Assembly (NCBI GenBank): GCA_964350435.1
Contig: CAYGJS010000023.1
Span: 1 to 32,589, forward strand
DNA from: TMED27 sp964350435
GTDB taxonomy: Bacteria > Pseudomonadota > Alphaproteobacteria > Micavibrionales > Micavibrionaceae
Reading direction: 5' to 3'
DNA length: 32,589 nucleotides
Shown piece by piece: positions 24,120 to 31,271 of this stretch. Each line of letters opens with the position of its first letter. Position 1 is the first letter of the stretch. Position numbers and translations under genes: made by a program. Below the pieces are notes generated by a model. It saw only the letters and a program-made list of their open reading frames with translations. It made no database searches and was not told the origin of the DNA.

Positions 24120-24866
24120 ATGGTTGCAGCACGTTTATCAAAGTTTTTTGGACTGAATTCACAGGCTTTTCAGCCTGATATTAAAGCTGCTCGCGCCCTG
24201 CCTAAGGAAGAGCTTTGGGAACTTGTTTCCAAAGGGCTCTATAATCTGGATATAAAACCCGCCCTTGAGCCAAAAGATCCTCTGGCTTTTGGGCTTCGGC
24301 TTCCGCTAGATACTCAATTTCAAAGTTTTTTTAACAGGAATTGTTGGGCGCACACCGCGTATGCTTTTGATCTTGCCCCTGCTGAGCAAAAGGCCGTTGA
24401 GAGTGCGGTAAAGCTTGCTGTTTATGAAGAAATTCATGCTCGCCGTAATATGGAAGGCAAACCTAGTTTTGGAAATTTGCGAGATGAGGCTTTCGAAGAT
24501 GTCCCGTATCTTGTTTATGACATGCTTAAGGATCGGTCATCCTTATTTTCTGCGGGTCTCAATGATGGTCAACCGCCGATGTTTTCGTCTGATCAACTTG
24601 TTGATTTTATGGATAACATTAAGGATGGGACACTTCGTCCAGACTATGTAGCCCCTGAGCCCAGATCGAATGCGCAAAATGTCGCTATAGATGCATATTT
24701 AACGAAGTTAGCGAATGTGATTGAGGCAGCCGGTTATTACGATGACCTTACACTTGATCAAATTACAGATGAATCTCTTGCCGCGTTAAGAAAGACTTTT
24801 GCGGAGGATAAGGATGTGCTAGAAAAAAGTCGCGCAGGCGCTGCGCCTTTGGACATTGCAATTTAA
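24120..24866 (+). CDS. Hypothetical protein (248 aa) between atpD and atpC
   Basis: Unrecognised. TGAGG stands 6 nt before the ATG at 24120, preferred over a GTG at 24108. The protein is soluble, acidic and mostly helical (ALPKEELWELVSKGLYNLDIK, EQKAVESAVKLAVYEEIHARR, LTLDQITDESLAALRKTF), with no signal peptide or known catalytic motif. It interrupts the usual atpD-atpC adjacency; atpC begins 11 bp after its stop, so atpC probably depends on transcription through it. Codon use is more AT-rich than atpD. It looks like a lineage-specific insertion with its own promoter. Confidence 0.7.
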   Translation: MVAARLSKFFGLNSQAFQPDIKAARALPKEELWELVSKGLYNLDIKPALEPKDPLAFGLRLPLDTQFQSFFNRNCWAHTAYAFDLAPAEQKAVESAVKLAVYEEIHARRNMEGKPSFGNLRDEAFEDVPYLVYDMLKDRSSLFSAGLNDGQPPMFSSDQLVDFMDNIKDGTLRPDYVAPEPRSNAQNVAIDAYLTKLANVIEAAGYYDDLTLDQITDESLAALRKTFAEDKDVLEKSRAGAAPLDIAI

Positions 24867-24877
24867 AAGAACAGATT

Positions 24878-25297
24878 ATGACCGACACGATAAATTTTGA
24901 ACTTGTTTCCCCCGAAGCCAAATTGGTGTCCGAGCCCGTGAATATGGCGGTTATGCCGGGTGAAGAGGGGGAGTTCGGCGTTGCAGCGGATCACATGTCG
25001 TTGGTGGCAACCCTTAAAGCGGGCGTAGTTGAGCTTTACATTGACGGTCAGGACGCGCCCCGCAAAATCTTTATCGCGGGCGGATTTGCCGATGTGACGG
25101 GTGATTCTTGCATAGTGCTGGCGGAGGAGGCTATTGCCGTTTCCGAGATTGATCTGGAAGAGCTTATGCAGCAAATCAAGGGTCTTAATGATGATCTGGC
25201 TGCTGCGAAGGACGATCTCGACAAGGCCCGCATTGAAAAGCGTATTGATATGCTGGAAGCCAAGTTATGCGCGGCGACAGGCAAGTTGGTCGCATAG
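24878..25297 (+). CDS. atpC: ATP synthase F1 epsilon subunit
   Basis: Epsilon is part of the rotor and can inhibit ATP hydrolysis. The N-terminal beta-sandwich has FELVSPEAKLVSEPV, MPGEEGEFGVAADH and FIAGGFADVTGDSC; the C-terminal part (about 90-139) is a helical hairpin (LNDDLAAAKDDLDKARIEKRIDML in two helices). The 139 residues are normal. It is the last atp gene and follows the orphan by 11 bp. Confidence 0.95.
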   Translation: MTDTINFELVSPEAKLVSEPVNMAVMPGEEGEFGVAADHMSLVATLKAGVVELYIDGQDAPRKIFIAGGFADVTGDSCIVLAEEAIAVSEIDLEELMQQIKGLNDDLAAAKDDLDKARIEKRIDMLEAKLCAATGKLVA

Positions 25298-25361
25298 AAC
25301 TGTTTTTATTGACATAACCTTTTAAAAATGTTCTCTGGCTGAAAAGTTGGAGATTTTTTTT

Positions 25362-25664
25362 ATGACAGAATTTTCACATCAGCAGGGTGATTTGTCCATG
25401 TGTGTGAGCTTTTCAATGGCTGCAGGAGATGTCGCCGTCCAATGGAACGCGCGTTTACAGCGCGGCGGGGCAAGGTTGCGCGTCGAAAATGCGCCTGCGT
25501 TTGATGATCCGAACAATGAGATGGCCTTGATGCAGGAGTTGGGGGCTTTGGTCGTTATTGATCCAAGATTTACGAGTGAGGATGTAGTCGCTTTTGGTCA
25601 ATGGGCGCGGTCTATTGATAATGCGAATTACCGAGCCTCTGCTGGGTGCTCTCACTTAGGATAG
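25362..25664 (+). CDS. Hypothetical protein (100 aa), related to the next gene
   Basis: Unrecognised. GGAGA lies about 9 nt before the ATG at 25362. A TTGACA at 25309-25314 is a possible -35 element without a good -10. The protein seems to be beta-strand rich in its first half (LSMCVSFSMAAG, VQWNARLQRGGARLRVENA) and ends in a helix (FTSEDVVAFGQWARSIDNA). The same pattern recurs in the gene that follows 4 bp later, so the two look like diverged tandem duplicates. No signal peptide or membrane helix. Confidence 0.6.
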   Translation: MTEFSHQQGDLSMCVSFSMAAGDVAVQWNARLQRGGARLRVENAPAFDDPNNEMALMQELGALVVIDPRFTSEDVVAFGQWARSIDNANYRASAGCSHLG

Positions 25665-25668
25665 GAAG

Positions 25669-25989
25669 ATGCCAAGAGATAAAGGTTTAAGAGTTAATGG
25701 AAGTATTGGCGGTGGGGCTAGCCTTGTGCTGGAGTTTTCTATTGCGAGCGGCGGGCGGCCTTGCTGGCGCGTTGAGATGGATATGCAGAACGATCATCTC
25801 ACTGTTGATGGAGCGCGTAATATTGAGGAGCTTATTTCTGAGGTAGGTCGGGAAATATCTATGCGTGTTGATAGAAATAACGGTTCATTTACGCCAGCTC
25901 ATTTTTCTGTGTTTACATCGCTTGTGCGCTCTATTCAGAGCGCAGCGCATGCTGGGGCTGATGTGCCTATAGATGTGGTTTATCATTAG
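25669..25989 (+). CDS. Hypothetical protein (106 aa), paralogue of the preceding gene
   Basis: Unrecognised. AGGAAG precedes the ATG, and the 4-bp gap suggests translational coupling with the gene at 25362. Matching landmarks are SLVLEFSIASGG (SMCVSFSMAAGD in the partner), a tryptophan strand (CWRVEMDMQNDHLTV), an acidic helix (EELISEVG) and the end FTPAHFSVFTSLVRSIQSA (FTSEDVVAFGQWARSIDNA). The two may form a heterodimer; this is inference only. Confidence 0.6.
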   Translation: MPRDKGLRVNGSIGGGASLVLEFSIASGGRPCWRVEMDMQNDHLTVDGARNIEELISEVGREISMRVDRNNGSFTPAHFSVFTSLVRSIQSAAHAGADVPIDVVYH

Positions 25990-26004
25990 GTCAGCGAAAA
26001 AGGT

Positions 26005-26907
26005 TTAATCCTTCTCGGCTGGGCCCCATTTGCCTTCATGCAGATTGATTTCAACGTATTTTTGCGTTTTTAATTCCACGCGCAACGAGTCTTCATCGGT
26101 GCCGGAGGTAAAGAGTTTGAGGCAGTCTTGGGTGATGAACCGCTCTTTGGCAGCTGAGTCCACCCATTCCAGAAGCGCATCGAATTTACCGCCGTCATTC
26201 AAGAAGCCGATCGCCCGTTTGTGCTTATGGAGCTGTTTCAGGCCCATCGCACAGACCGCGTAATAGGTGTTTTCAATCGAGGCCACGTCAATCAAAATCG
26301 CTTGGGCGGTGTCGCGGCAGATTTCATCTTCAAAATGCGGGAAGTGGTCGGGCGTTTCCAATGGCTGGGGCGGGGGGCAATAGGCCTCCAATGCGGGCAG
26401 AACGTCTTCGACTTTGTTCACGACTACCAAAAAACGCGCGTCATAATCTTTCAAGGATTTGATATAAGTGATCAGCGGGTTCCAATACCCCTCAATATTC
26501 ACCAGCACGAGCGGTTTATTGTGCAGCCCCAGATTGCCCCAGTATAAGACCTCCATGGCCTCGTCTACGGTGCCGTAACCTCCCGGCAGGGTGATAATGG
26601 CATCGGAAATATTGAACATGCGCTTTTTGCGATCCCACATATCATTGACCATGATGGTTTCGGTGAGGCCGGCCTGCACGCGCTCAGAATCCTTGAGGTT
26701 GCGCGGGATGATCCCTGTGACTTTGGCACCAGCGCGCATCGCCGATTTTGCAACGCGGCCCATCAGTCCGGAATCCATGCCGCCATAGACAAGGCGTTTG
26801 CCATGCTCACCGATCAATCGCCCCATTTCGGTGGCGGAGTCCTGAAATATAGCGCGGGCATGGCCGGAAGAGCCCAGATAAACGGCGAGGGTATTATAAG
26901 TTTTCAT
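26005..26907 (-). CDS. LOG/TIGR00730-family Rossmann protein with C-terminal extension
   Basis: A member of the 'lysine decarboxylase-like' LOG family, whose studied members cleave nucleoside monophosphates (phosphoribohydrolase, cytokinin activation). Motifs: VYLGSS, LVYGGMDSGLMGRVA, MWDRKKRMF (R93, K94) and PGGYGTVDE (108-116) with E116. The core usually ends near residue 190; here about 110 further residues follow, with EICRDTAQAILIDVAS and ALLEWVDSAAKERF, which I do not recognise. It is not a real lysine decarboxylase. It is last in the minus-strand pab group, separated from pabC by a family A repeat. Confidence 0.85.
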   Translation of the reverse strand: MKTYNTLAVYLGSSGHARAIFQDSATEMGRLIGEHGKRLVYGGMDSGLMGRVAKSAMRAGAKVTGIIPRNLKDSERVQAGLTETIMVNDMWDRKKRMFNISDAIITLPGGYGTVDEAMEVLYWGNLGLHNKPLVLVNIEGYWNPLITYIKSLKDYDARFLVVVNKVEDVLPALEAYCPPPQPLETPDHFPHFEDEICRDTAQAILIDVASIENTYYAVCAMGLKQLHKHKRAIGFLNDGGKFDALLEWVDSAAKERFITQDCLKLFTSGTDEDSLRVELKTQKYVEINLHEGKWGPAEKD

Positions 26908-26924
26908 TATGTGTTTCCTAATTT

Positions 26925-26995
26925 GTCATTGCGAGGAAGGCGAAGCCTGACGCGGCAATCTATTATGGATTGCTTCGCGCGCGCTCGCAATGACG
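26925..26995. repeat. Family A palindromic repeat between pabC and the LOG gene
   Basis: GTCATTGCGAGG (from 26925) faces CTCGCAATGAC (ending 26994), with GCAATC and GGATTGCTTCGC between. It lies wholly in the 95-bp gap and would form a hairpin in the transcript. Confidence 0.93.
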
Positions 26996-27002
26996 GTTGT
27001 GG

Positions 27003-27836
27003 TTATTCAATGTGGAAGTCCTTCGGGATGAGGGTGGGGGCAGGCAGATCCTGTCCCTCTAAGGATAGCACAGGCATACATCCGCGCAAGGAGTTGACGC
27101 AATAAAGTCCATCGCTTTGCAGCAAATCTTCGGGTGTAAGGGAGCGTTCAATCGCCCCGAGTTTTTCGATGGCGCGGCGGCGGGTGACTCCCCCTTGCGC
27201 GGCATCGCTCAGCGGCGGCGTGAAGAGTTTGCTGCCCTTTTGCATGATAATGGCGGCGACGCTTGCGCAGGCGATGTTGCCGGCATTGTTCAGCAATATG
27301 GCTTCATTTGCGCCTTTGGCGGCGGCTTCGCGGGTGGCCAGAATGTTCTCGCCGTAATTGGCGCATTTGATCTGTGAGAGCGGTGAGCCTTCGTTGCGGC
27401 GCACGTTTTGCGCGATGATCGCATGGATGGGCGGGAACTGCGCCGGAACGGGCAGGGCGCGGATTGCGGTGTGGGTCTGACGCGTTTCAGGCTCGCGGAT
27501 GCCGTTTGCCCCTGCGCCGCCGGTGACGAAAATATTGAGGGCATAGCGTCCAGTTGTTGCAGTATTCTGCTGCAGCAATTCTTGCGCTGCCTGCAGCAAT
27601 GTATTTGAATCAAACTCAGAAGAAAATCCTATAACCCCAAGATTGGATTCAAGCTTTTGCATGTGTGCATTCCAGAATTGCGGCTTGCCGTCAATTACGA
27701 GAATGGTTGAGAACACACATTCACCAAGGCGTATGCGATCATTGATGTCATATATTTTTGCATCATCGCTCAGGAAATTGCCGTCGACCCAGATCATATT
27801 TATGCTGCTTTCTTGTTCTTTTTGGTTTTGTGCCAT
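27003..27836 (-). CDS. pabC: Aminodeoxychorismate lyase-like class IV aminotransferase
   Basis: A PLP fold-type IV enzyme, probably 4-amino-4-deoxychorismate lyase, which gives p-aminobenzoate for folate. MIWVDGNF and DRIRLGECVFST form the N-terminal part; the PLP lysine is K157 in SQIKCANYGENILATREA; NEAILLNNAGNIACAS and GVTRRRAIE follow. The position next to pabA and pabB favours PabC over branched-chain or D-alanine aminotransferase. The ATG at 27836 would overlap pabA by 37 bp; ATG 27797 (MIWVDGNF) would follow pabA without overlap and may be the true start. Confidence 0.86.
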   Translation of the reverse strand: MAQNQKEQESSINMIWVDGNFLSDDAKIYDINDRIRLGECVFSTILVIDGKPQFWNAHMQKLESNLGVIGFSSEFDSNTLLQAAQELLQQNTATTGRYALNIFVTGGAGANGIREPETRQTHTAIRALPVPAQFPPIHAIIAQNVRRNEGSPLSQIKCANYGENILATREAAAKGANEAILLNNAGNIACASVAAIIMQKGSKLFTPPLSDAAQGGVTRRRAIEKLGAIERSLTPEDLLQSDGLYCVNSLRGCMPVLSLEGQDLPAPTLIPKDFHIE

Positions 27837-28396
27837 GTTTCGGCAATCTTTACGAAATTATCAATCATCGTTTGGCCATGCTGCGTCAAAACGGATTCGG
27901 GATGGAACTGCACGCCGTAAATCGGGTGCAGCAAATGGCGCACGCCCATGATTTCCTCGCCTGCTTGTGCGGTGATAATCAGTGCATTATCGCTGGGCAG
28001 GTCAATATGCAAGGAGTGATAGCGCCCGACCGTAATCGGCGAGGACAGGCCTTTGAATATCCCGCTGCCGTCATGGGTGATGAGGCTGGCTTTGCCGTGC
28101 ATGGGCTGCGTACGGGTTGTGGCGGCGCCATAGGCTTCGCCGATGGCTTGGTGGCCGAGGCAAACGCCGAGGATCGGCAGCTTGGCTCCCAGCGTTTTGA
28201 CCAGATCAACGCAAATTCCTGCTTCTTTCGGGGTGCAGGGCCCGGGGGACAGGACAATGCCCGATGGGTTCATTTTGCGGATGTCTTCAATCGTGATTGC
28301 ATCATTGCGCACAATCTCCGTGTCCCCGCCCGCGATTTCAACATAGCGTGCAAGGTTGTGAACGAAGCTGTCGTAGTTGTCTATAACCAGATACAT
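27800..28396 (-). CDS. pabA: Glutamine amidotransferase of aminodeoxychorismate/anthranilate synthase
   Basis: The class I glutaminase subunit that supplies ammonia to PabB (or TrpE). The N-terminus is MYLVIDNYDSFVHNLARY, the oxyanion region LSPGPCTPKEAG, nucleophile C79 in GVCLGHQAIGE, and H165/E167 in GVQFHPES. The 198 residues are typical. In many bacteria one such protein serves both pathways; here neighbouring pabB and pabC point to folate. A basic tail (KTKKNKKAA) is extra. Confidence 0.9.
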   Translation of the reverse strand: MYLVIDNYDSFVHNLARYVEIAGGDTEIVRNDAITIEDIRKMNPSGIVLSPGPCTPKEAGICVDLVKTLGAKLPILGVCLGHQAIGEAYGAATTRTQPMHGKASLITHDGSGIFKGLSSPITVGRYHSLHIDLPSDNALIITAQAGEEIMGVRHLLHPIYGVQFHPESVLTQHGQTMIDNFVKIAETWHKTKKNKKAA

Positions 28397-28438
28397 GAGC
28401 GGTAATTAAGCATATTGCGGAGGATAAATAAATGAGAA

Positions 28439-28508
28439 CGTCATTGCGAACGCAGTGAAGCAATCTGTGAGGATTGCCGCGTCGGTCTGTTGACCTCCTC
28501 GCAATGAC
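28439..28508. repeat. Family A palindromic repeat between pabB and pabA
   Basis: CGTCATTGCGAACGC (from 28439) and GAAGCAATCTG face GGATTGCCGCG and CTCGCAATGAC (ending about 28508). It fills most of the 118-bp gap between the genes and would form a hairpin within the pab message. Confidence 0.93.
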
Positions 28509-28514
28509 AATTGC

Positions 28515-29942
28515 TTAACCCGCCATCAGAATGTCTTCATCGACTTCGGCGCCGTGCAGGCCGTTTTGACCTTGGAAGCTGCGGAAGATGGCTTCGGCTT
28601 TGTCGAAGGTTTCCTGATATTCTTCGTCAGGGTTGGAATCGGCGACGATGCCGCCGCCGACCTGGAAGCTCACTTTATCGGCTTCATATACAAGCGTGCG
28701 GATCAGGATGTTACTGTCCATATTGCCGTCAAATCCAACATAGCCCATGGATCCGCAATAGACGCCGCGGCGGGAGGGCTCCAGCTCTTCGATGATTTCC
28801 TGTGCGCGGATTTTCGGCGCGCCGGTGATTGATCCGCCCGGAAATGCGCCGCGCAACACATCGAGCGCAGTCTTGTTTTTCTTGAGCGTGCCGCGCACGG
28901 TGGATACCAAGTGATGCACACTGGCGAAGGTTTCGAGCTTGCACAGATCGGTCACTTCTATAGATTTTGCAAGGCAGGTTTTCGAGAGGTCATTGCGCAA
29001 AAGATCAACGATCATGGTGTTTTCGGCGCGGTCTTTTTCGCTGTCGATCAAGGCTCGGCGATAAATTTTGTCCATGGTCGGACTGCCCGATCTTGGGCGT
29101 GTCCCTTTGATGGGGCGGGTTTCGACTTTTCCGTCCTTTACAGTGATAAAACGCTCGGGCGAGGCGGAGGAAATTTTAAAATTGCCGCAATTCATATAGG
29201 TTGCAAACGGGGCGGGGTTGACGATGTGCATGTTGATATAATGTGCGAAAGGATCGAAGCCCTCAGGCAGCGGGGCGTCAAAACGCTGCGAGAGATTGGC
29301 CTGAAAGATATCGCCGGCGCGGATGTAATCGACGACGCGGGCGACCATGTCGATATATTCATCGGCCTCAAAATTCGAATGCCAATCCAGATCGGTGCCA
29401 TTATATAAGGGCAGAGCAGGCGGGTTGTCGATCAGGCCGAGCAGATAATCCTGTTTCTTGCGGGCATTATGATAGGTGTCGGCATAGGTGATAATCCATG
29501 CCTGATTTTTTTGATGGTCAAAGGCAATCACCTGATCGTAAATCCCCACCGCCATATCGGGCATATCGGCGTGGCGGGCGGCGATATCGGGCAGGTTTTC
29601 GAGATCGCGGCCAAGATCATAGCCAAAATACCCCGCGACCCCGCCTTGAAAGGGCGGCAGGCCGCGCACAGTTTGTGCATCGGGAATCCAATGGTTCAGG
29701 CGGCCTTTGATGACATCAAACGGATCGCCCTCGACAACCGTCTGTTCTTCCCAATTGGTCAGGGTTATTCGTCCGTCTTTTGATTCAATGGTTTCGATGG
29801 GGTGGGACACAATAAACGAATAGCGCGCGGCATTGTGGGCGCGGTCTGCGCTGTCGAAGATCAGGGAGTAGGGCAAATGCTCAAGGCAGGCAAAAACCTT
29901 CAAGGGGTCCTTGGTTTTAATGTCGCGTATAAATGGAGTCAT
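28515..29942 (-). CDS. pabB: Aminodeoxychorismate synthase component I
   Basis: Makes 4-amino-4-deoxychorismate from chorismate and PabA-derived ammonia. The C-terminal chorismate-binding domain shows IFQANLSQRF, SSASPERF, the key PIKGTRPR (K279), DRAENTMIVDLLRNDL, GAFPGGSITGAPKIRAQEII and GGGIVADSNPDEEYQET. The lysine in PIKGT is the mark of aminodeoxychorismate synthase, where anthranilate synthases have PIAGT. Length 475 is normal. It is first in the minus-strand pabB-pabA-pabC run. Confidence 0.93.
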   Translation of the reverse strand: MTPFIRDIKTKDPLKVFACLEHLPYSLIFDSADRAHNAARYSFIVSHPIETIESKDGRITLTNWEEQTVVEGDPFDVIKGRLNHWIPDAQTVRGLPPFQGGVAGYFGYDLGRDLENLPDIAARHADMPDMAVGIYDQVIAFDHQKNQAWIITYADTYHNARKKQDYLLGLIDNPPALPLYNGTDLDWHSNFEADEYIDMVARVVDYIRAGDIFQANLSQRFDAPLPEGFDPFAHYINMHIVNPAPFATYMNCGNFKISSASPERFITVKDGKVETRPIKGTRPRSGSPTMDKIYRRALIDSEKDRAENTMIVDLLRNDLSKTCLAKSIEVTDLCKLETFASVHHLVSTVRGTLKKNKTALDVLRGAFPGGSITGAPKIRAQEIIEELEPSRRGVYCGSMGYVGFDGNMDSNILIRTLVYEADKVSFQVGGGIVADSNPDEEYQETFDKAEAIFRSFQGQNGLHGAEVDEDILMAG

Positions 29943-30104
29943 TGTTTAAGCTCCCATCCCTGCTGCATTGTTTTTGCTGTTCGTATTTATATAGCTCATA
30001 TTTTCAAAATGAGCAAAACCTTATATGCAACAATATTATCATGAGCCGATTCTATTGGGTTTGAATATTGCGCAGTGAATTTTGTCCACAGGGCGAATTT
30101 TTTC

Positions 30105-30134
30105 TTGACATAATCTTCATAAAGCTGGTAATGC
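30105..30134 (+). promoter_or_regulatory. Probable promoter with palindrome for the coiled-coil orphan
   Basis: A perfect TTGACA (30105-30110) is followed after 18 bp by TAATGC (30129-30134), 32 bp before the start. The palindrome ATGCA-TAT-TGCAT (30131-30143) overlaps the -10 box. The rest of the 223-bp gap 29943-30165 is AT-rich and shows no gene or RNA I can identify. Confidence 0.45.
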
Positions 30135-30165
30135 ATATTGCATAAATTATTGATGGAGAATTTTG

Positions 30166-31266
30166 ATGACTGATACTGATGGTTCAAATACTGCTGCTGA
30201 TGCTGATCGTGATGCTGCTGCTGATGCTAAGGCCGGTGCTGCTGCTGCTGTTGAGGCTGCTGATGATGATGAGCCTGAACAATCTTTGTCGCCAGAAGGA
30301 ATAGCACATCTCGCTATTAGGTTTAAAATGGTTAAGCGGAATATCGCTTTATTACATGCACAGTTGGCATTGCTGGAAGAAGATTTGGAAGGGAAAAGGC
30401 TGTTCGTAAAAGGTCTTATTTCTGACCAACAAACAGAGGTAAAATCAGCAGAACGAGCCTATAAAAAGGTTCGGCGGGGGCGCGGCGCTGGGGGAAGCCT
30501 TGATAAGCTTAAACAAAATTATTCACACGCCGAAGCTGCATATTATAAAGCCTTGAGCGGTATGGTCGAAACACGCCTTCGTCGAATTGATCAATCGCTT
30601 ATAGCTTCGGGCTATGGTGGTGATCTTAAAGCGTTGAGAACCAGAATTGAAGATGCCCTTATGCTTGCGAATGAAGGTAAAGGTAAAGGCTCAGGCTTAA
30701 GTTTCTTTGCTGGCTCTAAGGCGCGAGAAGAGGCGAAAGCGCAAGGGAAAGAGGCACTCAGTCAATTATTTGCATCTCTGAGCGCTGAAACTTCGGACGG
30801 TGAGGACATCAATGCTCCGCAAATCATAGCCTTTAGAGTTTTGCAAGCTAATATTGATACAGCGAATCTGGAGTTGGAAGGCTCACCTAAACTGATAAAA
30901 GCCCGTGAACGCGTTGAAAAGGCTGCTGGTTTGCTTAATGATCGATTAGAGGCTTTAAGACCTTTGCGTGAGACTTTTAACGCGCAGGTAGCACCCCTGA
31001 AGGGTCTGAGAAGTCAGTTCGGTGATTTAGGCCTTGGTCAGGTGGTTGCGAATGATTATGATGGCGATGCTAAGCTTGAAGTTGGTTTGGAGACTCAAGC
31101 AGTTCAGATGCGTCCGAATTTGATGTATGATGGTCGAACCGTTGGTGGTTTGGCGGGGCGTTTTATTAAGGCTCATTCGGGTGCTCAAGACTTTATCCAA
31201 CCTCAAAATGATAATGATGGTCTTAATTCGCAAGCTGGCAATGCTCCAGAACCTGTAGCTGCCTAG
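30166..31266 (+). CDS. Hypothetical coiled-coil protein (366 aa)
   Basis: Unrecognised. TGGAGA stands 7 nt before ATG 30166. The first 40 residues are low-complexity Ala/Asp (DADRDAAADAKAGAAAAVEAA), encoded by GCT/GAT trinucleotide runs. Residues about 50-150 are long charged helices with heptad character (LLHAQLALLEEDLEGKRLF, DQQTEVKSAERAYKKVRRG), and about 215-270 are again helical. There is no signal peptide or membrane helix. The tail is QN/PA-rich. A scaffold or DNA/cell-structure role would fit but nothing proves it. It is monocistronic with a good promoter and ends 5 bp before the convergent helicase stop. Confidence 0.7.
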   Translation: MTDTDGSNTAADADRDAAADAKAGAAAAVEAADDDEPEQSLSPEGIAHLAIRFKMVKRNIALLHAQLALLEEDLEGKRLFVKGLISDQQTEVKSAERAYKKVRRGRGAGGSLDKLKQNYSHAEAAYYKALSGMVETRLRRIDQSLIASGYGGDLKALRTRIEDALMLANEGKGKGSGLSFFAGSKAREEAKAQGKEALSQLFASLSAETSDGEDINAPQIIAFRVLQANIDTANLELEGSPKLIKARERVEKAAGLLNDRLEALRPLRETFNAQVAPLKGLRSQFGDLGLGQVVANDYDGDAKLEVGLETQAVQMRPNLMYDGRTVGGLAGRFIKAHSGAQDFIQPQNDNDGLNSQAGNAPEPVAA

Positions 31267-31271
31267 GGGTG

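Noticed and set aside
26005..26907. Lysine decarboxylase
   Set aside because: The PGGYGTVDE motif marks the LOG family; the old name is a misannotation.
26925..28508. CRISPR array from the repeated TCATTGCGAG units
   Set aside because: Copies are scattered over the whole window, palindromic over about 70 bp, and not spaced regularly; no cas genes.
28515..29942. Anthranilate synthase TrpE
   Set aside because: PIKGT with lysine, and the pabA-pabC neighbours, fit aminodeoxychorismate synthase; TrpE has PIAGT.
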